Notes: a model not told the origin generated them from the letters alone. DNA of 64,000 nucleotides from Armatimonadota bacterium (GCA_018268395.1 JAFDWQ010000003.1:703353-767352), one strand, 5' to 3'. Positions 41,573-50,266 are shown, counted from the stretch's first letter. Numbers and translations: made by a program.

Positions 41573-41998
41573 ATGAAAAACTCGATCCGCATCTTCGCAG
41601 TCACGGCCCTTGCCCTTGCGGCGATGGCCCCGGCCATGGCCCAGGTCGGAAAGACGAAGACCCTCGCCCCCCGGGTCGCCGCCCAAAAGTCGGGCACGAT
41701 GAAGAAGCCGGTCGCCGCGACGAACCAAGTCAGCGGAGCCGTAAAGGGCGAACCGAAGGGCAAGACGTTCGTCGTCGCCTCGAAAAAGGGCACGTACACC
41801 GTCGACGCGTCCAAGGCCCGTTGTACGTACAAGGGCAAGTTCTTCAGCATCGGATCCCTAAAGGGCGGAACGCTCGTCATGGTGACGGGACCGGCCAAGG
41901 GTTCCACCATCACCGCGACCGAAGTCAAAGTGACCTACATGAAGGGTGCCGCCAAGTCGAAGCCGACCAAGGCCAAGATGACGTCGTCCGGTCACTAA
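41573..41998 (+). CDS. Small secreted OB-fold-like basic protein
   Basis: A 141-residue exported protein with a signal peptide (residues 1-24, FAVTALALAAMAPAMAQ). The mature part is Lys-rich and has four or five strands (VSGAVKGEPKGKTFVVASKKG, YTVDASKARCTYKGKFFSIGSLKGG, TLVMVTGPAKGSTITATEVKVTYMK) with the layout of DUF5666-like OB-fold proteins. Function unknown. The ATG at 41573 is used rather than the frame's first start at 41456. A strong terminator follows. Confidence 0.75.
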   Translation: MKNSIRIFAVTALALAAMAPAMAQVGKTKTLAPRVAAQKSGTMKKPVAATNQVSGAVKGEPKGKTFVVASKKGTYTVDASKARCTYKGKFFSIGSLKGGTLVMVTGPAKGSTITATEVKVTYMKGAAKSKPTKAKMTSSGH

Positions 41999-42022
41999 AG
42001 AGCCCCAGGCTTAGCCCTTTCG

Positions 42023-42059
42023 GGAGGCGCACCACGTTCGGTGCGCCTCCTGTTTTTTT
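42023..42059 (+). terminator. Intrinsic terminator of the small secreted protein gene
   Basis: An 11-bp perfect stem (GGAGGCGCACC 42023-42033 with 42040-42050), six-base loop, then a T-run (42053-42059), 25 bases after the stop codon. Confidence 0.93.
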
Positions 42060-42169
42060 GCGGGATTGACGTTCGATCGGCAGGTTCTGATCCCGTTTGC
42101 GGAACAAGGATATAGGCCGTAACCTGACGAAAAGGGGAAAAGGCGACGACAATCTTCCAGGTAGGCGCT

Positions 42170-42535
42170 GTGAAACGGATTCAAAGCATGATCAAAAGAC
42201 CTCGAGGACGACGGGCGTTCACGCTCGTCGAAATCATGATCGTCATTCTGATCATCGGGATCCTGTTGACGATCGCCGTCCCTTACTACGCTCAAGTGCG
42301 GCTTCGGACCTGGACGCACGCCTGTCTCGAGAACCAAGTCAAGATCGACCAGGCCAAGCAACTGTGGCAAATGGAAGAAGGCATGGGCCCGACCGACACG
42401 CCCGTGATGACCGACCTTGTCCCGAAGTACCTGAAAAGGGAACCGAAGTGCCCGACCCACGGGACGTACACGATCGGCAACTGCAGCGAACCGGCCACGT
42501 GCGACCAACACGCACGGGGCAGCAACAGCGGCTAG
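42170..42535 (+). CDS. Type IV pilin-like protein
   Basis: A 121-residue prepilin with the type III signal: leader to about residue 15, then FTLVEIMIVILIIGILLTIAVPYYAQVRL (Glu at mature position 5). The head is short and carries three cysteines beyond residue 50 (LENQVKIDQAK, EPKCPTHGTYTIGNCSEPATC), which may form disulfides. A competence or attachment pilus subunit is likely. The GTG at 42170 is chosen over an ATG at 42188 because AGGTAGG lies a few bases upstream. The next gene is convergent. Confidence 0.82.
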   Translation: MKRIQSMIKRPRGRRAFTLVEIMIVILIIGILLTIAVPYYAQVRLRTWTHACLENQVKIDQAKQLWQMEEGMGPTDTPVMTDLVPKYLKREPKCPTHGTYTIGNCSEPATCDQHARGSNSG

Positions 42536-42536
42536 C

Positions 42537-43028
42537 CTAGAAGCGGATCCGGACCCGGAGAGCGCCGATCTTCTCGCCACCGTCGGTCGTCACCGATGTC
42601 CACACCTCGACGGTGCCCTCGACGTCCTTCGCCGTGCCAGGCGATTTGGCCATACCGCCTTCCGGCAGTTTCTGGCCCTGTAGGGACGTGTCGGTGGTCG
42701 CGACGACCGTACCTTCCGGATCGGTCACGACGACCGAAACGAACCGCCCCTCCCGGTTGATCGCGTCCAGGACGCCTTGGAGGCGGGACTTTCGGTTTTC
42801 GAACCGGACCGAGCGTGTTTCAAGGAGCGGGAGCGAAAGGGAAGCGGCGAGGCCGTCCACGCCTCGGGCGAACGCTTCGCGCCTCATCGCAGCGGCCTTG
42901 ATCCCTTCGATCCAGACGAGCAGTCCGATGGCGAGGACGCCGGCCAAGACGAAAGCCGCCAAGACCAGGGTCGGCCGCTGGACGGCCGCCGGCTTCGGCG
43001 GTTCGGGGGCCTGTTCAGGATCGGACAT
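42537..43028 (-). CDS. Membrane-anchored Cache/PDC-like sensor protein without kinase
   Basis: A 163-residue protein with a proline-rich N-tail, a membrane segment (residues 20-40: LVLAAFVLAGVLAIGLLVWI), and a periplasmic domain (SRLQGVLDAINREGRFVSVV, DPEGTVVATTDTSLQGQKLPEG) similar in pattern to a single-Cache sensor. It has no output domain. It probably interacts with a partner, perhaps FliL, which lies 31 bases upstream on the same strand. TAAACT six bases before the ATG gives it a possible own leaderless transcript. Confidence 0.65.
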   Translation of the reverse strand: MSDPEQAPEPPKPAAVQRPTLVLAAFVLAGVLAIGLLVWIEGIKAAAMRREAFARGVDGLAASLSLPLLETRSVRFENRKSRLQGVLDAINREGRFVSVVVTDPEGTVVATTDTSLQGQKLPEGGMAKSPGTAKDVEGTVEVWTSVTTDGGEKIGALRVRIRF

Positions 43029-43034
43029 GCGGCC

Positions 43035-43040
43035 AGTTTA
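43035..43040 (-). promoter_or_regulatory. Candidate -10 element (TAAACT) of the Cache-like sensor gene
   Basis: TAAACT, six bases (GGCCGC), then the ATG at 43028, in a 30-base gap downstream of fliL. Confidence 0.45.
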
Positions 43041-43058
43041 GACGACCGGCCGCACGGA

Positions 43059-43679
43059 TCACTGCTGGGTCGCGAAGGTCGTGAAGTACACCTTCAAGAC
43101 GGGGCCTGTCTGAGAGTCCCACGTTTCGTCGACGATCTCTTCCTCGTGCGAGGCGCCGTGTCCCTCGGCGCCCTTCTCGGCCCCGGCTTCGCCCTCGGAC
43201 TTGGCGGCATGGCCCTTGGCCTTCTTGCCTTTGCCCTTCTTGTCCTTTTCTTCGTCGTGATGAGGCACGACGGCATTGATCGCCTTTGCGATCTCCTTCT
43301 TCAGCTTCTCCTTGCCTTCCGGGGTCGCGATCTCGTTGAAGTCCTGTCGCGTCAGGACCGAGATCACAGCATCGCGGACCGGAGCGGGAGGCTCGGCTTT
43401 GCCTTCGTGGCCGCCTCCCGCCTCTTCCGTCAGGTGCATGTTCTTGGCGACGTGGACGGCGATGTCGGTCTTGAGGAACGTACGACCGTCGTTCAGGTTC
43501 ACGAGGAACTCACCGAGAGGGACGACCTCTCCGAGCTCGATCGGCGGCTCTTCCTTCTTGCCCCCCGAACCCATCTTCATTCCGAAGAACCCTCCGGCGA
43601 CCAGCATGACCACGAGGGCCAAGATCATGGGAAGTTTGCCTTTCTTCTTCGGCTTTTCGGGAGCTGCTGCTTCAGACAT
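43059..43679 (-). CDS. fliL: Flagellar basal body-associated protein FliL
   Basis: A 206-residue single-pass membrane protein. A Lys-rich cytoplasmic tip (KPKKKGKLP) precedes a membrane segment (residues 16-36: MILALVVMLVAGGFFGMKMG), then a periplasmic SPFH-like domain with VVPLGEFLVNLNDGRTFLKTDIAVHV, APVRDAVISVLTRQDFNEI, and the C-terminal LKVYFTTFATQ. FliL strengthens the flagellar stator-motor contact. A disordered His/Lys/Glu-rich insert (about residues 141-185) is unusual in the C-part. No other flagellar gene is in the window. AGAGGATGG upstream is a ribosome site. Confidence 0.85.
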   Translation of the reverse strand: MSEAAAPEKPKKKGKLPMILALVVMLVAGGFFGMKMGSGGKKEEPPIELGEVVPLGEFLVNLNDGRTFLKTDIAVHVAKNMHLTEEAGGGHEGKAEPPAPVRDAVISVLTRQDFNEIATPEGKEKLKKEIAKAINAVVPHHDEEKDKKGKGKKAKGHAAKSEGEAGAEKGAEGHGASHEEEIVDETWDSQTGPVLKVYFTTFATQQ

Positions 43680-43825
43680 GCGCGACCATCCTCTAAGGGT
43701 TTGTTCCGCATTTGGGCCGGGAAATCACATTTGCCGGCCGGTAAGGGTGCCGAAAGTCGGGACCTGACTGGTCAGAAGGTCGCACCGTCCACCTTCTGGG
43801 GTTCATTTCGGCCGTGTCCTTGCTT

Positions 43826-43831
43826 CACACT
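43826..43831 (+). promoter_or_regulatory. Candidate -10 element (CACACT) of rocD
   Basis: CACACT, six bases (GACCCT), then the ATG at 43838. Confidence 0.3.
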
Positions 43832-43837
43832 GACCCT

Positions 43838-45109
43838 ATGTCCACCTCCCGAACCCTTTCGATCTGGGACGACATCGCTTCCCGCGGGGTCGCGGAGGTC
43901 GTCCGAACCCTCGCCGACGAAGACGCCATCCGCATGACGGAGCAGTACGGGACGCACAACTACAAGCCCCTCCACGTGAACGTGGTGAAGGGTGACGGTG
44001 CCGAATGCTGGGACGGGGCGGGGAACCGCTTCATCGACTGCGTCGGGGCGTACTCGGCCGTCGCCCACGGCCACCTCAGCGAAAAGGTCGTCCAGGCCGT
44101 CCACGAGCAACTCGAGCGCCTTTCTTTGGCGAGCAGGGCCGTCTATACGGGGGAACTCGCGCTCTTCCTGAAGGGACTTGCCGACTATTGCGGTCTGGAC
44201 ATGGTCTGCCCCATGAACACCGGGGCCGAAGCGGTCGAGACCGCGATCAAGATCGCCAGAAAGTGGGCCTACACGGTCAAGGGCGTCCCTGACGATCAGG
44301 CCGAGATCATCGTGTGCGAAGGCAACTTCCACGGTCGGACGACCACGATCGTCGGCTTTTCGACGGAGAAGAACTACCGCGACCATTTCGGGCCGTTCAC
44401 GCCCGGGTTCAAGATCGTTCCGTTCGGCGACGTGGACGCGGTCAGGGCCGCCGTCGGGCCCAACACGGCCGCCGTCCTCGTCGAGCCTGTCCAGGCAGAA
44501 GGCGGCATTTTGATCCCGGAAGACGGCTACATGGTCGGGCTCCGGAAGGTCTGCGACGAATCCCGTTCCCTCTTGATCTGGGACGAGGTCCAGACGGGGT
44601 TCTGCCGCACCGGCCGTAAGTTCGCTTGGCAATGGGAAGACGCGGCACCGGACATGATGGCCGTCGGAAAGCCGCTCGGAGGTGGCGTCATGCCTGTCAG
44701 TGCGGCCGTCGGCACTCGTGAAGTCATGTCCGTGTTCCAACCTGGCGACCACGGTTCGACCTTCGGCGGCAACCCGCTCGGGTGCGTCGTCGCCCTCTCC
44801 GCGTTGGCCGAAATGGAGACCGAAGGGTTCGCCGAGATGTCCCTGACCAAGGGCGAGCGCCTCCTCGAGGGTTTCCGCTCGTTGAACTCGCCCCGCATCC
44901 ATGCCCTTCGGGGGCGCGGACTCCTGGTCGGCCTTGAGGTCAACGACGGGGTCGACTCGGCCAAACTCACGCAGCGGTTGCTCGAGAACGGCATCCTTTC
45001 GAAGGAGACCCGCCACCGGACGTTCCGGTTCACGCCTCCGATCGTCATCGAAGACGCCTTGATCGACGAGATCGTGGACAAGGTGGGACGGTCCCTGGCC
45101 GCGCTCTGA
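43838..45109 (+). CDS. rocD: Ornithine--oxo-acid transaminase
   Basis: A 423-residue class III aminotransferase that converts ornithine and 2-oxoglutarate to glutamate semialdehyde and glutamate. Family motifs: YGTHNYKPLHVNVVKGDGAE at the start, VGAYSAVAHGHLSEKV, MNTGAEAVETAIKIARKW, EGNFHGRTTTIVGFS, LLIWDEVQTGFCRTGR (PLP Asp), the Schiff-base lysine in MMAVGKPLGGGVMPVSA, and STFGGNPLGCVVA. It works in arginine/ornithine catabolism or proline formation. The ATG at 43838 is preferred to a GTG at 43814. pheS follows 29 bases later. Confidence 0.92.
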   Translation: MSTSRTLSIWDDIASRGVAEVVRTLADEDAIRMTEQYGTHNYKPLHVNVVKGDGAECWDGAGNRFIDCVGAYSAVAHGHLSEKVVQAVHEQLERLSLASRAVYTGELALFLKGLADYCGLDMVCPMNTGAEAVETAIKIARKWAYTVKGVPDDQAEIIVCEGNFHGRTTTIVGFSTEKNYRDHFGPFTPGFKIVPFGDVDAVRAAVGPNTAAVLVEPVQAEGGILIPEDGYMVGLRKVCDESRSLLIWDEVQTGFCRTGRKFAWQWEDAAPDMMAVGKPLGGGVMPVSAAVGTREVMSVFQPGDHGSTFGGNPLGCVVALSALAEMETEGFAEMSLTKGERLLEGFRSLNSPRIHALRGRGLLVGLEVNDGVDSAKLTQRLLENGILSKETRHRTFRFTPPIVIEDALIDEIVDKVGRSLAAL

Positions 45110-45138
45110 CGGCGCCCGTGTCAGAATAGGCGTTCCCG

Positions 45139-46239
45139 ATGGAGCAGGTCCAGACCTTGGAACAGACGGTCGCCGAGGCCATTCGAGCCGCGCCGACGAC
45201 CACGGCGTGTCGCGAGATCGAGCTGAAGTCGCTCGGCAAGAACGGCGAACTGACGGGTCTGATGCGCGGCATCGGTCAGTTGCCGGCGGAAGACAGGCCC
45301 CGATTCGGCGCAGCGGTCAACGAGGCTCGGGCTCGCCTCCAGTCCCTCCTCGACGCGCGCGTCGAGGAGTTGCTCCACAAGGAACTGGCCGTCCGGTTCG
45401 AGTCTGAGCGCTTGGACGTGACGATGCCTGGCAAGCGGCCGGACGTCGGTTACGAACACGTCCTCCAACTCACCGAAAACCGGATCAAGTCGGTTCTTGG
45501 GGGACTTGGATTCGTCTATTATGAAGGGCCTGAACTTGAAGATTTCAAGTACAACTTCGACGCCTTGAACTACCCGCCGGACCATCCGGCGATGGACGCT
45601 CAGGACACGTTCTACGTGTCCGACGACCTCGTCCTCAGAACGCAGTGCACGTCGTTCCAAGGCCGGCTGTTCGAAACCGTCGAGCCGCCGTTCCGCTTTT
45701 TCACGGTCGGCAGGACGTATCGGAACGAGGCCGTCGACCGCACCCATGGGCACACGTTCCACCAGGTCGACGCGTTCATGGTCGACGAGGGCATTTCGAT
45801 GGCGCACTTGAAGGGAACGCTCGACGCCTTTGCACGGACGATGTTCGGCGACGAGGCGAAGGTGCGGTTCCGCCCCGACTTCTTCCCGTTCGTCGAACCG
45901 GGCGTCGACTATGCCATTTCGACTCCGAAGCTGTTCAACGGTAAATGGGTCGAACTCGGCGGGGCCGGACTCGTCCACCCGAACATCTTGGAGCGATACG
46001 GTATCGATACCGAGCGCTATTCCGGGTTCGCCTTTGGCCTCGGGGTCGAACGGATTCCGATGATGATGCACGGGATCGACGACCTTCGGTACTTCCTGGA
46101 GAACGACCTCAGGTTCCTGGAACGGTACGGCCGTGAAGCGGAGATTTCGAGTTTCCGGACCACGGGCCTGAACCGGAAGACAGGCTCGTCTTACGGTACA
46201 GACCGTTACGACGACGGACTGGTCCGCACGTCGGACTGA
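45139..46239 (+). CDS. pheS: Phenylalanine--tRNA ligase alpha subunit
   Basis: A 366-residue class II aminoacyl-tRNA synthetase catalytic subunit. The N-terminal coiled coil (residues 1-85) is followed by motif 2 FFTVGRTYRNEAVDRTHGHTFHQVDAF, EPGVDYAISTPKLFNGKWVELGGAG, and motif 3 FAFGLGVERIPMMM. It ends with about 28 residues beyond the usual end (EISSFRTTGLNRKTGSSYG), a small extension. pheT follows after 43 bases. The ATG is 12 bases after a CAGAAT hexamer, so the leader is very short; no T-box was seen. Confidence 0.95.
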   Translation: MEQVQTLEQTVAEAIRAAPTTTACREIELKSLGKNGELTGLMRGIGQLPAEDRPRFGAAVNEARARLQSLLDARVEELLHKELAVRFESERLDVTMPGKRPDVGYEHVLQLTENRIKSVLGGLGFVYYEGPELEDFKYNFDALNYPPDHPAMDAQDTFYVSDDLVLRTQCTSFQGRLFETVEPPFRFFTVGRTYRNEAVDRTHGHTFHQVDAFMVDEGISMAHLKGTLDAFARTMFGDEAKVRFRPDFFPFVEPGVDYAISTPKLFNGKWVELGGAGLVHPNILERYGIDTERYSGFAFGLGVERIPMMMHGIDDLRYFLENDLRFLERYGREAEISSFRTTGLNRKTGSSYGTDRYDDGLVRTSD

Positions 46240-46266
46240 ACTCCCTTGGGTTCAAACCTCGGGCGG

Positions 46267-46272
46267 TAGAAT
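46267..46272 (+). promoter_or_regulatory. Candidate -10 element (TAGAAT) upstream of pheT
   Basis: TAGAAT lies ten bases before the pheT ATG at 46283, so pheT may also be transcribed separately from pheS with a leader of a few bases. Confidence 0.4.
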
Positions 46273-46282
46273 CGCACCTCCC

Positions 46283-48283
46283 ATGAAGTTCACCGAGTCC
46301 ATGCTTCGCGACCTCGTCGAGACGGCGATGAGCGCCGAGGAGGTCGGTGACCTGTTGACCATGACCGGCTTCGAACTGGAGGAGGTCTTGCTCGTCGAAG
46401 GCGAGAAGGTGCTCGACATCAACGTCATGGCGAACCGGGGAGACGGGGCATCGGTCTTGGGACTGGCCCGCGAGGTTTTGGCTAAGGACCCGAAGAGCCG
46501 GCCGACGCCGCTCTATCAGGCCCTGTCCACGCACGGTCCGCAGGAAGGAGCGGCGGATCCTGAAGCGACGGCCTCGGTCCGCATCGAGTCGCCCCTTTGC
46601 ACCCGGTTTTCGATCCGCGTCTTCGAGGGTCTCGCCAACGGCCCGTCCCCGGACTGGGTCCAAGAACGCCTGAGGAAGATCGGACAGCGTCCGATCTCTC
46701 TGCTCGTCGACCTGACGAACACCGTCATGTACGAGACCGGTCAGCCTCTTCACGCCTATGACTTAGACCTCGTCCCTAAAGGGTCGCTCGTCGTCCGGGA
46801 AGCCCGTGCGGGCGAGACGTTGACGACTCTGGACGGCACTGCCCACGAACTGAAAGCGGGAATGCTGATGATCTGCGACGAGACCCGTCCGATCGGGGTC
46901 GCCGGGGTCATGGGAGGCTTGGACACCGAAGTCTCTGAGACGACGACCCGCTGCCTTCTCGAATCGGCCCACTTCGACCACCAAGCGGTCCGAAGGACGC
47001 GCAAGGGCCTCGGGCTCCAGACGGACGCGAGCTATCGGTTCGAGCGCTACGTCGACCCGGAAGGAACCGTCAGAGCGCTCGACCGCTTTGCAGAGTTGTT
47101 GGAACAATGTGCAGGTTACAAGCCTTTACCTTTACTGATCGACGTCTATCCGGCACCGCCGGTCCGACCTGCGGTGGTTGTCCGCGGTGATCGGACGCGC
47201 CGCTTGCTGGGATTGGACGTCTCGTCTCAACAGATTGCAAAATACCTTCAAGACTTAGGGAGTAGAGTTGAACAAAACGGCGACGACTTTAGCGTCGCTC
47301 CCCCCAGTTGGCGCATCGACCTTGTCCGAGAGGACGACTTCGTCGAGGAGGTCGGTCGCGTGCACGGGTACGAGAAGATCCCGTCGCTGCTGCCCATCGG
47401 GAGCACGCCCGTGGGCGGTGTCCACGGCCGGTCCAAGTTTCTGGACGCCCTTCGCGGTTGGGCGGTGCGGTGCGGCTTCACCCAATGCATCAGCCATTCG
47501 CTGTGTGCCGGCAGCCCGCTAGACGCTCCCGGGGGACACGTCCACGTCCGGAACCCGCATTCACCTGAACTGGAGCTCCTCCGCAACAGTTGCCTTCCCA
47601 GTGTCGCCGATGCAGCCTTGAGGAACGGTGGAAAGGGATTGAAGCTGTTCGAAGTCGGCCGTGTCTTCCGTCCGGGTTCGGAGGGGCACCACATGGCTCT
47701 CATTTCGACGTCAGCGGCCGCATCTGGGCCGACCGTGACCGATGCGGGCTTCTTTGCCATGAAAGGGACGATAGAGACGATTCTGGAAGGAACCGGATTT
47801 AGACCGTCGTTCAGTCTTCCTGCCGTCCCCGACGATCGGTTCCACCCGACGCGGCAGGCCTCTTGGGAGGGGGCCGTGCTGTTCGGCCAGATCCATCCCT
47901 TGGTTGCCGAGACTCTGGGGCTGCCCACCGAAACGTGCCTCGCCGAGATCGATGTGACGGCTCTTTGGCGGCTCGTTCCGGCCGACGATCCGTTCAAGCC
48001 GTTCCATCGGCACCCGAGCGTCCGCCGGGACATGGCCGTGGTCGTGGCAAAGTCCGTCAAGTACCAGGACGTCGCCTTGGTGATCGAAGAGGCCTGTGGC
48101 GACGTGCTCGAGCGGCATTGGCTGTTCGACGTCTACGAAGGGGCGGGGATCGATCCGGGCCACCATAGCCTGGGCATCGCCCTCCTGCTCCGCAAGGCCG
48201 GAACCTTTACGGACGAGGAAGCGAACCGGGTGCGGGACGCGGCCGTATCGGGGCTGGAACGGCTGGGGGCGAAACTGCGCTGA
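46283..48283 (+). CDS. pheT: Phenylalanine--tRNA ligase beta subunit lacking the N-terminal tRNA-binding domain
   Basis: A 666-residue beta subunit, versus about 795 in E. coli. The first 33 residues (MKFTESMLRDLVETAMSAEE) match the normal N-terminus, but the text then passes straight to KVLDINVMANRGDGASVLGLARE, the start of the B1/B3 region, so the EMAP II-like tRNA-binding (B2) domain of about 110 residues is missing. The B3/B4 editing region, B5 (DVSSQQIAKYLQDLGS) and the C-terminal FDX-ACB domain (FHRHPSVRRDMAVVVAKSVKYQDV) are present. The subunit should still assemble as (alpha-beta)2. Its 3' end overlaps the convergent membrane-protein gene by 77 bases. Confidence 0.93.
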   Translation: MKFTESMLRDLVETAMSAEEVGDLLTMTGFELEEVLLVEGEKVLDINVMANRGDGASVLGLAREVLAKDPKSRPTPLYQALSTHGPQEGAADPEATASVRIESPLCTRFSIRVFEGLANGPSPDWVQERLRKIGQRPISLLVDLTNTVMYETGQPLHAYDLDLVPKGSLVVREARAGETLTTLDGTAHELKAGMLMICDETRPIGVAGVMGGLDTEVSETTTRCLLESAHFDHQAVRRTRKGLGLQTDASYRFERYVDPEGTVRALDRFAELLEQCAGYKPLPLLIDVYPAPPVRPAVVVRGDRTRRLLGLDVSSQQIAKYLQDLGSRVEQNGDDFSVAPPSWRIDLVREDDFVEEVGRVHGYEKIPSLLPIGSTPVGGVHGRSKFLDALRGWAVRCGFTQCISHSLCAGSPLDAPGGHVHVRNPHSPELELLRNSCLPSVADAALRNGGKGLKLFEVGRVFRPGSEGHHMALISTSAAASGPTVTDAGFFAMKGTIETILEGTGFRPSFSLPAVPDDRFHPTRQASWEGAVLFGQIHPLVAETLGLPTETCLAEIDVTALWRLVPADDPFKPFHRHPSVRRDMAVVVAKSVKYQDVALVIEEACGDVLERHWLFDVYEGAGIDPGHHSLGIALLLRKAGTFTDEEANRVRDAAVSGLERLGAKLR

Positions 48284-49580
48284 GGGCGGCCCGGACCGCG
48301 ACCGCCGCAAGGGAACAGGCCAAGACGGAACGGAACGCCGACGGCCAGTAGTGGTAGTGGCCGAAAGGTTGAAGCCACGCCATCGGTAGGAACGCGATCA
48401 AGGCCAAAGACATGGATCCGAGGACGATCGGCCAGCTCCGGTGACGGGCCACCGTCTTCCAGGCCGCCAAGTTCGATCCGGCCAACGCCGCGAACCTCCA
48501 TGGGACGTCCGTCAGAAGGACCTCGAAGCCGACGGACAGCGTCACGCCGCACGTCGCGAGCCAGTTCCAAGCTGGGAGGGCGTAGTCCATGAGTACGAGC
48601 AGGACGCCCGGTCCGTCACGGAACTGTTGTTGCTGGTAGCCCGAGACGCCGTGCGGAACGACGGCCCAACGGACGGCCAGGTAGGCGACGAGCAGCGCCC
48701 AGTACAAGCCGTGGGGCCATTTGACGGGACGTCGTCCTTCTAAAGCCGTGATGACGGAGAGTCCCAGGAGGGCGGCGGGCACCATGACGGCCTGTTCGTA
48801 TGACAGTAAGGCTCCGACCGTGCCGAGTGCGGCGAACGTAGTCCAGACCCAAGCCGACCTTTTTTGACGCGCCGTAACCGTTTCCGTCCCCCGGGTCGCG
48901 GGGACGTCGGTCGACGTCGCGGGCTTAGGGTCCGAAGTCGCGGTCAATCGGTCGAACCGGGCATGGGCCGCCATCGCAGCGAGAGCGAAGAGCGCCATCG
49001 TCGAAGCCGTTCGACCGGGAATCCACGCGAGGACGCGGTCATCGATGGGCGAGACGGGTGCCGTCAGGGTCGAAAGGAACACGAGCGTCCCCGCCGCCCC
49101 AAGGCAGACCGGGATCTTTGTGCGTCCGCCTCGGAAAACCCCCAGCAGGCAAACGCCGGCAGCGGCCCAAGCGACCGGAGTCAAGGGAGAGAGCGCAGCG
49201 GAGTCCAAGGTCCAAAGACCGAAGAGCGCCGAAGAGACACCTGCGATCCAGGGCGACCGCACGGCTTCCCGCACGAGCCAGAACAGCAGTAGCGTGCACC
49301 CGCATGCGAGCAAGGCGTTCGTGAGGCCGAACCCCGCCGCCGAGTCTCTATGGACGGCCCGGTCGAATTCGAAGACCAGGGTCGAGACGGGTCGGTAAAA
49401 GTGGTTTTGTAGCGGCCAGTCCGTTCGGAACCAGGAAAGAAGATCGTGACGGGCGTCCAACGCGCGCAAGAGGACGGCCGTGTCGGTGTCCTTCAAGAGG
49501 GCCGGTCCGGACGCGCGTTTCAGGAAAAGGGCCAGGCACGCGAGGAGGGGCAACGCGAACCAAGGAAGCCACCTCTTCAC
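48207..49580 (-). CDS. Polytopic membrane protein, possibly a GT-C type glycosyltransferase
   Basis: About 457 residues from a GTG at 49580, with ten or more hydrophobic segments (WLPWFALPLLACLALFL, LTNALLACGCTLLLFWLV, VSSALFGLWTLDSAALSPLTP and so on). The first periplasmic loop contains LLKDTDTAVLLRALDARHDLLSWF and NHFYRPVSTLVFEFDRAVH, the acidic-Asp and RP pattern of O-mannosyltransferase-like proteins. No cytoplasmic enzyme domain is visible. Its C-terminal tail (APIRPRPAPG) lies in the 77-base overlap with pheT. An earlier in-frame start is not used because the upstream part reads like a shadow. Confidence 0.68.
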   Translation of the reverse strand: MKRWLPWFALPLLACLALFLKRASGPALLKDTDTAVLLRALDARHDLLSWFRTDWPLQNHFYRPVSTLVFEFDRAVHRDSAAGFGLTNALLACGCTLLLFWLVREAVRSPWIAGVSSALFGLWTLDSAALSPLTPVAWAAAGVCLLGVFRGGRTKIPVCLGAAGTLVFLSTLTAPVSPIDDRVLAWIPGRTASTMALFALAAMAAHARFDRLTATSDPKPATSTDVPATRGTETVTARQKRSAWVWTTFAALGTVGALLSYEQAVMVPAALLGLSVITALEGRRPVKWPHGLYWALLVAYLAVRWAVVPHGVSGYQQQQFRDGPGVLLVLMDYALPAWNWLATCGVTLSVGFEVLLTDVPWRFAALAGSNLAAWKTVARHRSWPIVLGSMSLALIAFLPMAWLQPFGHYHYWPSAFRSVLACSLAAVAVRAALSAVSPPAVPAPIRPRPAPGSLPRP

Positions 49581-49683
49581 AGTCGAAAGTCTGGCACTGC
49601 CGACGGCCGGTCCGCCCGGCTCGGGGTCCAGGACCAGGAACCAAACCGAAACCGAAGTGGGTTCTGTACGTCGGGAAAGGACA

Positions 49684-50214
49684 ATGAACGGACTCTTGAA
49701 CGCAGCGGCGGCATTCTTCGCGTCAGCATTCGCATTCCTGGCTCCGGCACCGAAGCCGGTCGCGGAACCGAACGTGAAGGACATGGAAGGTAAGCCGCTC
49801 CCCGCCTTCGCAATGCGGACGGTCGACAACAAGAAGGTCGACAACGCGACGATCAAGGGCAAACCGGTCCTGATCGATTTTTGGGCCACGTGGTGCGGCC
49901 CGTGCAAGAAGGCGTCTCCCCTCCTTCAGCAACTTCACACGAAGTACAAGTCCAAGGGCTTGGTCGTCATCGGTGCGAACGGGCTCGAGGACGAATCCGG
50001 TCCCTCGGCGGCATCGGGCTACGCCCGCGAGCACAAGTACACGTACGTGTTCACTCACTCGAACGACGGCCTTATGAGCAAGTGGGCCGTTCAAGCCTTG
50101 CCGACCATGTTGCTCGTCGACCGCACGGGCAAGGTCGTGAAGGTCCAGATCGGCTACAGCGACAAGGTGGGCACTCAGTTGTCCACATTGGTCGAGCAAC
50201 TGGTCAAAGGCTAA
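49684..50214 (+). CDS. Exported thioredoxin-like (TlpA/ResA type) protein
   Basis: A 176-residue exported thiol-disulfide oxidoreductase. A hydrophobic N-terminus (residues 1-22, AAAAFFASAFAFLAPAPK) acts as signal or anchor; then the TlpA-like domain with LPAFAMRTVDNKKV, FWATWCGPCKKASPLLQ (active-site CGPC) and cis-Pro in VQALPTMLLVDRTGKVV. It should reduce disulfides in the periplasm, perhaps for cytochrome c maturation (the window has two heme c proteins). AAAGGA lies just upstream of the ATG. A strong hairpin follows the gene. Confidence 0.9.
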   Translation: MNGLLNAAAAFFASAFAFLAPAPKPVAEPNVKDMEGKPLPAFAMRTVDNKKVDNATIKGKPVLIDFWATWCGPCKKASPLLQQLHTKYKSKGLVVIGANGLEDESGPSAASGYAREHKYTYVFTHSNDGLMSKWAVQALPTMLLVDRTGKVVKVQIGYSDKVGTQLSTLVEQLVKG

Positions 50215-50266
50215 GAGCGGCGCAGTCGCTCCACGCGTCTGCCGGCCCGCGCCGGTCCAAGTGAGA

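Noticed and set aside
45110-45138. T-box or attenuator in front of pheST
   Set aside because: The gap is only 29 bases after rocD; no room for a leader structure.
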